NCBI RefSeq assembly: GCF_000613885.1
Contig: NZ_BAJV01000003.1
Location: forward strand, 180,281-244,280
Reading direction: 5' to 3'
From: Asaia prunellae JCM 25354
GTDB lineage: Bacteria > Pseudomonadota > Alphaproteobacteria > Acetobacterales > Acetobacteraceae
Length of the DNA: 64,000 bases
In this document: in pieces, positions 31,851 to 41,161 of the stretch
Layout of the letters: every line of letters starts with the position of its first letter
How positions within the stretch are numbered: the stretch's first letter is position 1
The notes under the pieces: model-generated
Database searches by the model: none
What the model saw: the letters and a program-made list of their open reading frames with translations, nothing else
Told to the model about the DNA's origin: nothing
Made by a program: the position numbers and the translations under genes

Positions 31851-33232
31851 TCAGTCCTCAACCGGCTGGAAAAGTTCCACCAGATCATTGAGATGGCCGA
31901 TCTCCTTGAGTGTCAGACCTTCAGGAGGTTTGGGGCGGGCGGTACCGCTGGCGACACGCCGGGGCAATATAGCCTGCGCAAAACCGAGTTTCTGTGCCTC
32001 TTTCAAACGGAGATCCGTTTGTGAGACCTGACGCACCTCACCCGATAATCCGACCTCGCCAAAATAGGTGGCACCCGACGAAGTCGGTACGCCGGTTGCG
32101 GCTGAAATCAGTGCTGCAGCCACAGCCATGTCGCAGGCAGGCTCACTGATACGCAAGCCTCCTGCAATATTCAGATGCACGTCCATCCCGGCCATCTTGA
32201 GGCCGCATCGCGCCTCCAGAACAGCCAGAAGCATGTTCAACCTTGCAGTCTCCCAGCCCACTACGGCACGTCTTGCCGCGCCTTCTCCCGCCTTGGGCGA
32301 GACCAGCGCCTGAATTTCCAGCAGAACAGGGCGCGTTCCCTCCATCCCTGCAAACACCGCCGAGCCTGCAATATTGCCGCGCCGCTCTGCCAGGAACAGC
32401 GCAGAGGGATTGGGCACTTCGGTGAGGCCTGTATCGGTCATGGCAAACACGCCGATCTCGTCCGTTGCCCCGAAACGGTTCTTGGCCGCGCGCAGGATAC
32501 GGAACTGATGCCCGCGATCGCCTTCGAAATACATGACGGCATCAACATGTGTTCCAGCACACGCGGGCCGGCCAGAGCGCCTTCTTTCGTCACGTGCCCT
32601 ACCAGAACAAGTGAGAACCCGACCGTTTTGGCAAGGCGGATCAGCTCGAAGGCGCAGGCGCGCACCTGTGCCACCGAACCCGGAGCACTTTCGATGGTCT
32701 CCAGCCACATGGTCTGGATAGAGTCGATCACCACCACGTTGTGTTCGCGGTCCTGCTCCAGAGAGCTGGCAATTTCCGATACATTGATACTGGCTGCGAG
32801 ATCGAGTGTCGGCGCATCCAGCTTGAGGCGACGCGCGCGCAGGCGGATCTGGTCCACCGCTTCTTCCCCCGAGACATACAGCACCCGTCGTCCGGCTTTT
32901 GCCAGAGCACAGGTCGCCTGCAGCAGGAGCGTGGATTTGCCGATACCTGGATCACCGCCCACCAGTACCACGGAAGCGGGTACAAGCCCCCCGCCCAGAA
33001 CGCGATCAAATTCCGCAATCGAGGTCTCTACGCGAGGAGGGGGTGTCAGATCACCGTCAAGATGCATGAGCGTCAGTTTGCCTGCGCGCTTGCGGCTTTC
33101 GCGGTTGGTAGGTTCTACGGCTTCCTCAACGATTGTGTTCCATTCGCCGCAGCCATCACAGCGCCCTGACCATTTGCTTGTGACCGAACCACAGGCCTGA
33201 CACACAAAACGGGCAGTGGGACGCTTGGCCAT
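31851..33232 (-). pseudogene. radA: DNA repair protein RadA, broken by one frameshift
   Basis: The first frame (33232-32546) has the zinc finger CQACGSVTSKWSGRCDGCGEW, Walker A GGDPGIGKSTLLLQ and GHVTKEGALAGPRVLEHM. The second frame resumes DAVMYFEGDRGHQFRILRAA, the RadA KNRFG motif (AAKNRFGATDEIGVF) and the Lon-like C-terminal domain. RadA is a RecA-like branch-migration helicase. The break at 32546 (ATG/TTGAT) is repaired by one G, which restores the family's HMVDAVMYFEG. A conserved housekeeping gene broken at a GG run argues for a sequence error rather than real loss. Confidence 0.9.
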
Positions 33233-33307
33233 GGGGAGGTCTTTCAGGCGAGAGGGGCTGCCTGAAAGATAGGGTAAAGGGGGAAACGTAACAAGAACGT
33301 CAGCCCT

Positions 33308-34096
33308 TTATTTTCTCAGTTCCATCCCGATCGGTCCGTCCTTGCGCCCATGAGTGAACTGATCGACCATCGCATTACCGCTGTCCATCAGCTCGGAAGC
33401 GAGCCCCTTCCACACCAGTTTGCCGTGATAGAGCATGGCAGCCTGATCGCCGATACGCTGGGCCGAGGCCATGTCATGGGTGATGGCAATGGCCGTCGAA
33501 CCGAGGCGTTTCACGCAATCGACAATAAGACCGTCAATGACAGCACCCATGATCGGGTCCAGCCCGGTCGTGGGTTCGTCGAAGAAGAGGATATTGGGTG
33601 TTCCTGCAATGGCGCGGGCGAGCCCAACACGCTTCTGCATGCCGCCAGAGAGTTCGGAAGGCGCAAGGGCGCCTACCGATGGGTCGAGTCCCACCTGTTT
33701 GAGAATTTCACCGGCCTGCTCGCGTGCCTGGGCTTTGCTCAGGCGCTGCGCCTTGCTGCGCCCCTTGGCGCGCAGACCGAACATGATGTTGTCAGCCACG
33801 CTCATGCTGTCGAACAGGGCCGCATTCTGGAACAGCATGCCGATCTGTTCGATCAGTGCGATGCGCCGTGCCGGTGATGCGGTAAGGACATTCTCGCCAT
33901 CGATTTCGATTGTGCCGGAGTCTGGCGTAATCAGTCCGAGGATACAGCGCAGAAGCACGGACTTGCCGCTTCCCGATCCGCCAATGACCACGAAGGATGT
34001 ACCAGCTTCGACATCAAGATCGATGCCGTCCAGCACGGTTTTTGAGCCGAAGGATTTGGTCAGGCCGCGAATGCGGATCTTGGGCAGGGCGCTCAT
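33308..34096 (-). CDS. mlaF: ABC transporter ATP-binding protein (MlaF-type)
   Basis: The protein has 262 residues. Walker A is GGSGSGKSVLLRC, the ABC signature is LSGGMQKRVGLARAI, and Walker B is ILFFDEPTTGLDP with the H-loop in AITHDMASAQRI. The phrase LFQNAALFDSMSVADNIMFGLR is typical of MlaF/Ttg2A. With MlaE it forms the inner-membrane part of the phospholipid-transport system that keeps the outer membrane asymmetric. It overlaps the mlaE gene by four bases. Confidence 0.93.
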   Translation of the reverse strand: MSALPKIRIRGLTKSFGSKTVLDGIDLDVEAGTSFVVIGGSGSGKSVLLRCILGLITPDSGTIEIDGENVLTASPARRIALIEQIGMLFQNAALFDSMSVADNIMFGLRAKGRSKAQRLSKAQAREQAGEILKQVGLDPSVGALAPSELSGGMQKRVGLARAIAGTPNILFFDEPTTGLDPIMGAVIDGLIVDCVKRLGSTAIAITHDMASAQRIGDQAAMLYHGKLVWKGLASELMDSGNAMVDQFTHGRKDGPIGMELRK

Positions 34097-34878
34097 GAGG
34101 CGAAGAACAGATCCGTCAGGAGGTAATCAAAAGCCAGAAGCAGGATCGAGGCTGCAACGACGGCGGCGGTAGTGGCAGAGCCCACCCCCTCGGCGCCGCC
34201 CCGGCTTGTATAGCCATGATAGCAGCCCATGAGAGTGATGATGAAGCCGAATACGGCAGCCTTCGAAAGGCCCACCATGACGTCAAGCGGCTTGAGCGCG
34301 TTGAATGTGGCGATGATATAGTTCTGCGGATCGAAACCGAGCTTGGAGACGGAAACAGTAAAGCCGCCCAGCACGCCGAGAATATCGGCTATCAGCACAA
34401 GAAAGGGCAGAGCCAGCGTGCCTGCCAGAAGGCGCGGCGTGACCAGATATTTCATCGGGTCGGTGGAAAGCGTACGCAGGGCATCGATCTGGTCGGTCAC
34501 GCGCATGGTGCCGATTTCAGCTGACATGGCGGCACCTACACGACCTGCTACCATCAGCCCGGCCAGAACTGGTCCAAGCTCGCGTACCACGGCCAGCACG
34601 ACGATACCGGCAATGGCACTCTGCACGTGATACTGGGCAAACCCGGCATAGGATTGGAGCGCAATGACACCGCCCGAAAAAATGGCAGTGAGTGCCACGA
34701 CGGGCAGGGAGTAGAACGCGATTTCAATCAGGCTGTTGAAGAACACACCCCAGTAGAAAGGGGGGCGAAGCAGATGAGACAGCCCTGCCAGCGCAAAAAG
34801 TGCTAGCGCACCGGCCTTGCGTACAATGCCGAGAAAGGCACGCCCAATGGCAGCGACAGGATCGAGGATTAAGTTCAC
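34093..34878 (-). CDS. mlaE: ABC transporter permease (MlaE-type)
   Basis: The protein has 261 residues with five to six hydrophobic segments. The conserved MlaE core VVRELGPVLAGLMVAGRVGAAMSAEIGTM lies near the middle, along with DQIDALRTLSTDPMKYLVTPR. The ending SRGGAEGVGSATTAAVVAAS is also family-typical. It works with MlaF just downstream. No mlaD, mlaC or mlaB follows in the window, so the substrate-binding MCE partner must be encoded elsewhere. Confidence 0.93.
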   Translation of the reverse strand: MNLILDPVAAIGRAFLGIVRKAGALALFALAGLSHLLRPPFYWGVFFNSLIEIAFYSLPVVALTAIFSGGVIALQSYAGFAQYHVQSAIAGIVVLAVVRELGPVLAGLMVAGRVGAAMSAEIGTMRVTDQIDALRTLSTDPMKYLVTPRLLAGTLALPFLVLIADILGVLGGFTVSVSKLGFDPQNYIIATFNALKPLDVMVGLSKAAVFGFIITLMGCYHGYTSRGGAEGVGSATTAAVVAASILLLAFDYLLTDLFFAS

Positions 34879-34976
34879 GGTCAGCAGCCGCCATCAGGGA
34901 GGATCATGACACAAGCCCTAGCCTGACTGGGGCTTCACGTCAAAGCCATCGTCCGGTCAGGAAGGAGCGGAAGGCG

Positions 34977-36380
34977 TCAGTCGCTATGGCGGTTCAGATC
35001 GCGAAACTGCGTATGAAGATGGAAGTCTCGCGAGGTGACGCAGGCTTCAGCCGCACTTACCCTTTTGTCGAGTTTCTGCAGACGTTGTGTCAGGTCCAGA
35101 AGCTGGGGCAGTTGTGTTTCCGGCATGGGGACGCTGACGCGAGCCATCAGGGATTGCAGGAAAGGTTCCAGCCGCTTTGCGAGAGCCGGGTTGGTCCTGT
35201 GAAGCAATGGTATCAGTCTCGGGATAATACGGCGGCGCAGCAGGACGATGGCCAGTACGATGAGAACGATTGTACCGGACGTGAAACCGCCACCGTCAGA
35301 GGATGCCTCAATGGTTATGGTGGTCTTGGGGGGCTTGTGCGCGGTGTGCTCCGTATCCGGGATCTGGGCTGTGCTGCCTGGCGGAGCTGGTGGTTCAGGT
35401 GGTCTGGGAGGCGCTGGCGGTGTGGGTGGGACGTTGCTGCCGGTATGGTGCAACGCGTCAAAATCGATCACCGTGCCATCAGCCCTGATCATGCGATGGG
35501 CATTGATACGGGTTCCGTCTGGCAGGCTTATGTCGCCTTTCCGGCTGCTGGTATCCCCATCTGCGTGCCGGGTCTGGTCAGATACGGCTGTGGCAGGGCC
35601 ATGCTCTGCTTTCTGTGTGATTTCTATCGTGCCGCTGCCGCTGGAGTGGATGTGTTCATCCTCCAGAACCTGATGCACACGAATATCACCTGATGCGTTG
35701 CTCCGGAGCACGGCCTTGCGCGCGATGCCGTCGAAAAGGGCGTCACCGGGGCCAGAAAGGCTGATTGCCAGCTGATCTATCGTGCCACCGCGTATTACAA
35801 CGTCGCCCGGCCCGGTTGTGCCGATCACCAGAAAAGGCGCGGTTATCGCATTAATATGGACGTCGCCCGGTCCGGCAGTGGCAATGATTGAAGGCCCACC
35901 CAGAGTGTCCAGAGCCAGATCGCCAGGCCCGTCGCCGCGATAAAGAAGGGCACTCGCCCTGTCGACAAGAATGTCGCCGCGTCCCTGACGGAGTGAAAGC
36001 GGGCCCCCGACCTCTTTAACAACCAGCTCGTCATAATTCATGGAGGTCGAAACGATGGCGGCCCCTTGTATGAGCTGAATGGTTACATCTTCAGGGCAGG
36101 CACTCCCTGTCAGCCAGGCCTCATGCGTATCGGCACGAAAGGAGAGTCCCGCTGGAACATCCTGCATGTCGGCATGGTTTTTGAGGTCGGGGACACCTTG
36201 TATGTGAATACTGGCGGCGCAGCTGGTTTCGACATGCAGTGTATAGGGGGCTGCAGCAAGTACAGTCTCTGGCGTGGCAGAGGCGACAGTTTCTGTCGGG
36301 CTGCCTTGTGCCAGGCCAGCTCTCGGGAGCAGGGCTACGACCAGAACAAGAGGAAAAACACCCAGGCTGAACCGGCTCAT
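34977..36380 (-). CDS. Exported repeat protein with TM segment and PspC-like C-terminal tail
   Basis: About 467 residues. It has a signal peptide (SLGVFPLVLVVALLPRAGLA), then a beta-strand repeat region with recurring G-P-G-D turns (DGPGDLAL, AGPGDVHI, TGPGDVVI, SGPGDALF) like DUF2807/GIN or 'Toastrack' domains. A proline-rich linker and one TM segment (about 370-390) follow. The last part is a coiled coil, LLDLTQRLQKLDKRV, ending CVTSRDFHLHTQFRDL. That end closely resembles the E. coli PspC end (YVTSDTFTLRSRFRQL). AAGGG lies 8 bases before ATG 36380. It is the last gene of the psp-like operon. Confidence 0.72.
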   Translation of the reverse strand: MSRFSLGVFPLVLVVALLPRAGLAQGSPTETVASATPETVLAAAPYTLHVETSCAASIHIQGVPDLKNHADMQDVPAGLSFRADTHEAWLTGSACPEDVTIQLIQGAAIVSTSMNYDELVVKEVGGPLSLRQGRGDILVDRASALLYRGDGPGDLALDTLGGPSIIATAGPGDVHINAITAPFLVIGTTGPGDVVIRGGTIDQLAISLSGPGDALFDGIARKAVLRSNASGDIRVHQVLEDEHIHSSGSGTIEITQKAEHGPATAVSDQTRHADGDTSSRKGDISLPDGTRINAHRMIRADGTVIDFDALHHTGSNVPPTPPAPPRPPEPPAPPGSTAQIPDTEHTAHKPPKTTITIEASSDGGGFTSGTIVLIVLAIVLLRRRIIPRLIPLLHRTNPALAKRLEPFLQSLMARVSVPMPETQLPQLLDLTQRLQKLDKRVSAAEACVTSRDFHLHTQFRDLNRHSD

Positions 36381-36441
36381 GTCGTTTTCCCTTCTTTTGT
36401 TTTTTCTGGTTCCCGCGGGATCGGCGCTTTCGTCATGCGTT

Positions 36442-37635
36442 TCACCCGACGCGGCGGCTGAGAGCATTCAGCTCGCGATGCAGGTGAAAATCACGAGAGG
36501 TTACACAATGCTCCACCTCTCCCACGCGCTTTTCCAGTTTCCTGAGGCGTTCGGTCAGATCCATGATCTGAGACTGATTGTCTCCGGGGGCGTTTCCCGG
36601 GGCAGTGGCAGGGCCAAAAGGTCGTGTGATACCTGAAACATAAGGCGCAAGCCTGCGACGCAGGACGAAAAAGAGGATTGCGCATAAAAGCAGAAACCAG
36701 CGGAAGATGTGGCTGCGGCGGTGAGGCCTTTCAGACGCATCGGTTGTCTCGTCGTTGTCGGACTGGGTGTCGTCGAAAGCAATTACGGTGCCATCAGGTT
36801 TGACGAGATTATGCGCCGTAATAACCGTTCCATCGGGCAGGGTGAGAAGCGAAGGGGCGGTTTCATGTCTTGGATGTGGTTTTGTCTCGTGGCTTATGGT
36901 GATCGAGCCTGAACGCAAGGCCTGCTTTCGAACCCTGCCTGTTACTTCCTCAATCACGATATTGCCGAAGCTGTCCGCTTCGAGTGTTGCCGTCTGCGCA
37001 ATGCCGCCAAACGAGAAATTGCCTGAGCTGTGGATACGGGCCTCAAGGTCCCCGATTCTGCCATTGGACAGGGTAATATTGCCAAATCCGGTCGAGGACG
37101 CCGTCAGGCGCGGGGCATCGACGCGGCCTATTGCGACATTCCCGCTGCTACCAAGTATCAGTGACGCAGGGCCATTGAGCCAGCCGAGCTTGAGAGAGCC
37201 AAAACCTTTCTCATCAAGAACAAGAGCGGTTGCCTGATCGACGGTGACATCGCTGCTGCTCCGCTGGGTCAGGGAGAGCGGACCGTTGATGCCTGAGAGA
37301 TGCAGTGAGCTGAAACGCGCCATGGTGGCAATGATGGCTGTTCCGGGTTGTACATGCAGATGGGCGTTGGCGTCGCAACTCTGACCTTCGAGGCGGGCGG
37401 TCTTGCCTTCTGTGGTAAAGGAAAGTCCGGCCTGCGTCTGGCTGTCCTCCTGTACCAGGACCGCGCCTTCCTGTCCCTGAACGCCATCGACTGTGATGCT
37501 CGAAGCGCAGGGCGCATTGAGTATCAGGGTGAAGGGTGCCGCTTTCAGAGCCGCCTGAGGCGTGTCCGGGCTGGCGAGAGCGAGTGTCGGCAGTGTGCTG
37601 ATGACGAGCGTGAGGCTCAGGCTTAGCCGTATCAC
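36442..37635 (-). CDS. Exported repeat protein with TM segment and PspC-like tail (paralog)
   Basis: The protein has 397 residues and is a paralog of the next gene. After a signal peptide (LSLTLVISTLPTLALA) comes a beta-repeat region with GSSGNVAI, STGFGNITL, HSSGNFSF and DSFGNIVI turns. A shared LPDGTVITAH...DGTVIAFD segment and one TM stretch (FRWFLLLCAILFFVL) follow. The coiled-coil tail is MDLTERLRKLEKRVGEVE, ending CVTSRDFHLHRELNAL. The GTG start overlaps the stop of the upstream paralog (GTGA). The TM-plus-tail layout places the tail in the cytoplasm if the repeats are periplasmic (inference). Confidence 0.72.
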   Translation of the reverse strand: MIRLSLSLTLVISTLPTLALASPDTPQAALKAAPFTLILNAPCASSITVDGVQGQEGAVLVQEDSQTQAGLSFTTEGKTARLEGQSCDANAHLHVQPGTAIIATMARFSSLHLSGINGPLSLTQRSSSDVTVDQATALVLDEKGFGSLKLGWLNGPASLILGSSGNVAIGRVDAPRLTASSTGFGNITLSNGRIGDLEARIHSSGNFSFGGIAQTATLEADSFGNIVIEEVTGRVRKQALRSGSITISHETKPHPRHETAPSLLTLPDGTVITAHNLVKPDGTVIAFDDTQSDNDETTDASERPHRRSHIFRWFLLLCAILFFVLRRRLAPYVSGITRPFGPATAPGNAPGDNQSQIMDLTERLRKLEKRVGEVEHCVTSRDFHLHRELNALSRRVG

Positions 37636-38951
37636 CTTGCCGGATCTCCCTTTGCCGCCTGAGGCGGAACGGTAATCACTGTCTGCGCAGAAGAGGCATT
37701 AGGCTGCATTTTCTCTGCCGTGGGCGTGTTCTGTATCGTAGGAATATTCACGGCAGCGGTGTTCTTCCGCGCAGGCGCGCCAGCCGATGGCTGTTCGTTT
37801 GGTGTGGTCGGTGCCGCTGGAGCCGGATTTGAAGAGGGTCCGTTCTGCGTCGATCCGTACTGGGGTGACGGTGTCGGATTGGTAATCGCAGATGCAGCAG
37901 GTGCTGGAGCGAAGGACTGTCCTTGACCCGGTGTCGAAGGGGGCTCCGGGACAGCCGGGGCGGATGATGCGGCAGGCACCTGTTGTTTCGCGTCGGTCTC
38001 CGGGATGGTAGGCGACGTTACTGTCGGCTTGACGGATGCCGAAGGGGGGACCGGCGCAGCGGGTGCCTGCGTCAGTGCAGGCGGGGACTGGCCTGTTTGT
38101 AGCTGTGCATCCGCAGATCGGGGCGGCGACGCTGGTTGAGTCGCGGTCGGAGGGGGTGAAACGGGCGTTTGTGCGCCAGCCGGGACTGGTCCGACCTGTA
38201 CGGTGCCGGTGCGCGTCAATACACCGCTGACTGTCGGGATTGCGACAAGCCCCGTACCGCTGGCCGAGACCGTTGCCGTATTGACTGTTCCGCCAAGACG
38301 GACGCTTGCAGCGTTTTCGACCATGAGGGTGAGGACGTCAAAGCGTCCATCGGTTACGGCAAGGTGACTGGTTTCAGAAAGCTGGGCTGAAAACGCATCG
38401 AGATCGGCATGATCAACAACGAGTCCCGAAGCGCCTGTTTCAACGACCTGAGCGGCGCGGTTGAGATGGGCGATATGTACCTGTTCGGTACCACGGAGGC
38501 TGAGATCAAGCGACTGGATAGTGTCTGCATCAAGTTGTCCGGCTTCAAGACTGGCTTCAAGTGAGGCCAGTGTACCGTTGATCACGATATGCGTGTCGTG
38601 GCTGTCATGAATCAGAACGCCAACACTGGGTGCGATCAGAATAGAGACTTTTGCTGCAGGGGCGCAGCTCTTGCTCGTGATCAGGACCTTGGATGATCCC
38701 TGTGTCTTGCCTGTGCGCACGGTGAGATGCGCCCCTCCCGTCGAGGAGCTGTCAACCGATACGCCATCGCTCATGGCCGGATCGACCGTAATCTCGAAGC
38801 GCCCGAGACAGGGCACGCTGAGATCGAGATCCTCGGCATCCACAACCTGCGGTGCGGCGTAAACCGGTGCGGCAATGGTGAGGCCCGAAAAGAGCAGTGT
38901 CGCCAGAGCGATCCGACGCGGAGGACGTGTGAACAGGCTGGCTAACATCAT
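37632..38951 (-). CDS. Exported repeat protein with long proline-rich C-terminus (paralog lacking TM and tail)
   Basis: About 439 residues. A signal peptide (IALATLLFSGLTIAAPVYAA) is followed by a beta-repeat region (HDTHIVINGTLASLEASLEA, GTEQVHIAHLNRAAQVVETG) like the two downstream paralogs. The same two spaced cysteines are present (VPCLGRF and SKSCAP). The last 200 residues are a low-complexity Pro/Ala/Ser/Thr region. It has no TM segment or PspC-like tail, so it may be periplasmic or bound to the wall. The ATG at 38951 overlaps the pspB-like stop (ATGA). Its role is not known. Confidence 0.68.
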   Translation of the reverse strand: MMLASLFTRPPRRIALATLLFSGLTIAAPVYAAPQVVDAEDLDLSVPCLGRFEITVDPAMSDGVSVDSSSTGGAHLTVRTGKTQGSSKVLITSKSCAPAAKVSILIAPSVGVLIHDSHDTHIVINGTLASLEASLEAGQLDADTIQSLDLSLRGTEQVHIAHLNRAAQVVETGASGLVVDHADLDAFSAQLSETSHLAVTDGRFDVLTLMVENAASVRLGGTVNTATVSASGTGLVAIPTVSGVLTRTGTVQVGPVPAGAQTPVSPPPTATQPASPPRSADAQLQTGQSPPALTQAPAAPVPPSASVKPTVTSPTIPETDAKQQVPAASSAPAVPEPPSTPGQGQSFAPAPAASAITNPTPSPQYGSTQNGPSSNPAPAAPTTPNEQPSAGAPARKNTAAVNIPTIQNTPTAEKMQPNASSAQTVITVPPQAAKGDPAR

Positions 38952-39193
38952 GAGGAGCTCCGCGTTCTCCATCCCGGGACGTCTTCATCGAGAATCCGTT
39001 CCAGCTGGTCCACGCGTTCCTCAAGCCGACGAGCCTGCACGTGGGCCATGTTGAGTGCTGCCAGATCGGATTCCTGCAGTTTGCTGGCCGTCATGCGCGA
39101 GCGGGCACGTATTGTCGTAATATACATGATGGTCACGAAGAACAGGACGACAGCCGCAAGGCCAACCAGATCAATACTCGAACCATGATTCAT
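38948..39193 (-). CDS. pspB: PspB-like phage-shock membrane protein
   Basis: The protein has 81 residues. One TM helix (LVGLAAVVLFFVTIMYITTI) is followed by a coiled coil ending ARRLEERVDQLERILDEDVPGWRTR. E. coli PspB ends in the same way (ERIQALESILDAEHPNWRDR). PspB works with PspC as the inner-membrane sensor that recruits PspA. It lies 40 bases after pspA on the same strand and its stop overlaps the next gene. The match is to the C-terminal half only, so the symbol is tentative. Confidence 0.72.
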   Translation of the reverse strand: MNHGSSIDLVGLAAVVLFFVTIMYITTIRARSRMTASKLQESDLAALNMAHVQARRLEERVDQLERILDEDVPGWRTRSSS

Positions 39194-39233
39194 GACCGGT
39201 CACCCCTGCTTTCAACGCGTTTCATGGTTTTAT

Positions 39234-39920
39234 TCATCCTTGGCGGTTTCTGATCTTGGCGCGAAGGGCTTCAAGCTCGTTCTCAACGGCCACATCTGTC
39301 TCAAGCCCTGCCAGTTCTTCCTGCAGGCTCGGTTTGCGCGTAGCACCCGCACCGCGGCCAAGTTCGTAGGATTCAGCTTTCCCCTCGAGCGCGTCAAGCG
39401 CACGCTCAACCTGTTCGAAACGGTTGAAGGCATTTTCGACGCGTGTGTCGTAAAGTCGCTCGCGCGTCTTGATGCGGTTGGTCGCGGCCTTGTGACGCAG
39501 GGAAAGGGATTTCTCGCGTGATTTCGCATCGGCCAGCTTGGCTTGCAGTTTGCCTATATCGTCATGCTGCTGATCGAGGCTCTCATTCACCTGCGCGATC
39601 TGCTGCTCAAGCGTCTTGCGTGACTGTTCGACGGTTGCCCTGGCAGCGAGCGCGCCCTTGGCCAGATCCTCACGATCGCGGGTAAGGGCAAGCTCGGCCT
39701 TGCGCAGCCATTCATCCTCTTCCTGCACCATGACGCGAGCGCGGCGCTCCAGCCCCTTGCGCTCGGCGATCATGCTTACGGCCTGGCTGCGTACCTCGAC
39801 CAGTGTGTCTTCCATTTCCTGGATGATGAGCCGAATCATCTTTTCCGGGTCTTCAGCGCTGGCCAGTATGGAATTGAGGTTGGAATTCACGATATCCGCA
39901 AGGCGGGAAAAGATACCCAT
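39234..39920 (-). CDS. pspA: Phage shock protein A
   Basis: About 228 residues, predicted almost entirely coiled coil. It begins MGIFSRLADIVNSNLNSILA then DPEKMIRLIIQEMEDTLVEV, the amphipathic N-terminal helix and first helices of PspA/ESCRT-III-type proteins. PspA binds stressed inner membrane and inhibits PspF. The start is ATG 39920; upstream in-frame codons to 39977 are not conserved. It is divergent from pspF, which is the usual psp arrangement. Confidence 0.95.
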   Translation of the reverse strand: MGIFSRLADIVNSNLNSILASAEDPEKMIRLIIQEMEDTLVEVRSQAVSMIAERKGLERRARVMVQEEDEWLRKAELALTRDREDLAKGALAARATVEQSRKTLEQQIAQVNESLDQQHDDIGKLQAKLADAKSREKSLSLRHKAATNRIKTRERLYDTRVENAFNRFEQVERALDALEGKAESYELGRGAGATRKPSLQEELAGLETDVAVENELEALRAKIRNRQG

Positions 39921-40054
39921 TGTGATGCTCTTTCTTTGCTGAAACGATTTTAACAGGAAATGATCGCAGGAGAACACCAGCTTCTCTTGTCAGCGACGCA
40001 ATACGGGAAGAAACATGGTGCTCCCGAGGCGTGAGATGCGAGACAGGCCATAAA

Positions 40055-41161
40055 ATGGCACGATCCCCCAGAAGTGAAGAAAACCCGACACCGATCGGAC
40101 AGTCTCCTGCCTTTCTGGAGATGCTCGATCATATTTCGCGTCTGGCTCCGCTTGATCGGCCGGCCCTGATCATCGGCGAGCGTGGAACGGGCAAGGAACT
40201 TGTGGCCGCCCGTCTGGCGCTTCTCTCGCCGCGTTGGGACAAGCCGGTTATCAAGCTCAATTGCGCGGCTCTGCCGGACAGTCTTCTCGACAGCGAACTG
40301 TTTGGTCATGAGGCAGGTGCCTTTACAGGCGCGCAGCGCCGCAGGCTTTCGCGCTTCGAGCAGGCCCATGGTGGAACGCTTTTTCTTGACGAGATTGCCT
40401 CGGCCTCCATGGCCGTTCAGGAAAAGCTTTTGCGCGTGATCGAATATGGCAGCTTCGAGCGCGTTGGCGGCAATGAGACCATCCATGTCGATGTCCGTAT
40501 CATCGGTGCTACCAATGCCGATCTGCCCGATATGGCGCGCAAAGGCGATTTCCGTGCCGATCTGCTTGATCGTCTTGCTTTTGATGTAGTGATGCTGCCG
40601 CCTCTCCGTGCCCGTCATGAGGATATCCTGATCCTGTGCGAGCATTTCGCGACCCGTATGACAGCAGGCCTTGGCCGCAAAGTGTTCGCCGGGTTCTCCG
40701 ACCGCGCGCGTGACCGTCTCATGCGTTATGAATGGCCCGGCAATGTGCGCGAGTTGCGCAATGTCGTTGAGCGCAGTGTCTACCGCATGGAGCGGCCCGA
40801 AAAACCGCTCGACGACATCGTGTTCGACCCGTTCCGGAATGGTCCCGACTGGCTGCGACCGCTCGTGGCCCCCGAGCCTGAACGTGCTGCGCTGCCTGCG
40901 CGTGAAGCTCCATCCTCTCAGGTCGCGCCCGGTGCCCTGTCTAGTGTTCCGCCTGAAACCCTGCCCGCAGGTTTCAATTTTACCGAGGTCACGCGCGCCT
41001 ATGAGCGAAGTCTGCTCGAAATGGCTCTGCGCGACACCCGCTTCAACCAGAAGCAGGCGGCTGAAGCTCTCGGTCTGACCTATTATCAGTTCCGGCATTT
41101 GCTGCGGCAACACGGCCTTGCCGATCGCAATGCGCGAAGGGCGGTTGATCTGCAAGGCTGA
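40055..41161 (+). CDS. pspF: Sigma-54-dependent activator PspF
   Basis: About 368 residues. The AAA+ domain has Walker A GERGTGKELVA, the sigma-54-contact GAFTGA loop (HEAGAFTGAQRRR), Walker B GTLFLDEIASAS and YEWPGNVRELRNVVERS. There is no N-terminal receiver or sensing domain, as in PspF. The C-terminal Fis-type DNA-binding helix is FNQKQAAEALGLTYYQFRHLL. A GTG at 40031 would add eight residues. It activates the divergent pspA operon from sigma-54 promoters and is held inactive by PspA. Confidence 0.94.
   Translation: MARSPRSEENPTPIGQSPAFLEMLDHISRLAPLDRPALIIGERGTGKELVAARLALLSPRWDKPVIKLNCAALPDSLLDSELFGHEAGAFTGAQRRRLSRFEQAHGGTLFLDEIASASMAVQEKLLRVIEYGSFERVGGNETIHVDVRIIGATNADLPDMARKGDFRADLLDRLAFDVVMLPPLRARHEDILILCEHFATRMTAGLGRKVFAGFSDRARDRLMRYEWPGNVRELRNVVERSVYRMERPEKPLDDIVFDPFRNGPDWLRPLVAPEPERAALPAREAPSSQVAPGALSSVPPETLPAGFNFTEVTRAYERSLLEMALRDTRFNQKQAAEALGLTYYQFRHLLRQHGLADRNARRAVDLQG

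Noticed and set aside
39966..39980. Possible sigma-54 promoter for pspA
   Set aside because: On the minus strand CTGGTGTTCTCCTGC has GG and GC separated by 9 bases, whereas the sigma-54 consensus needs 10. It could be real if a C is missing from the CC run, as elsewhere in this window, but as written it does not qualify.
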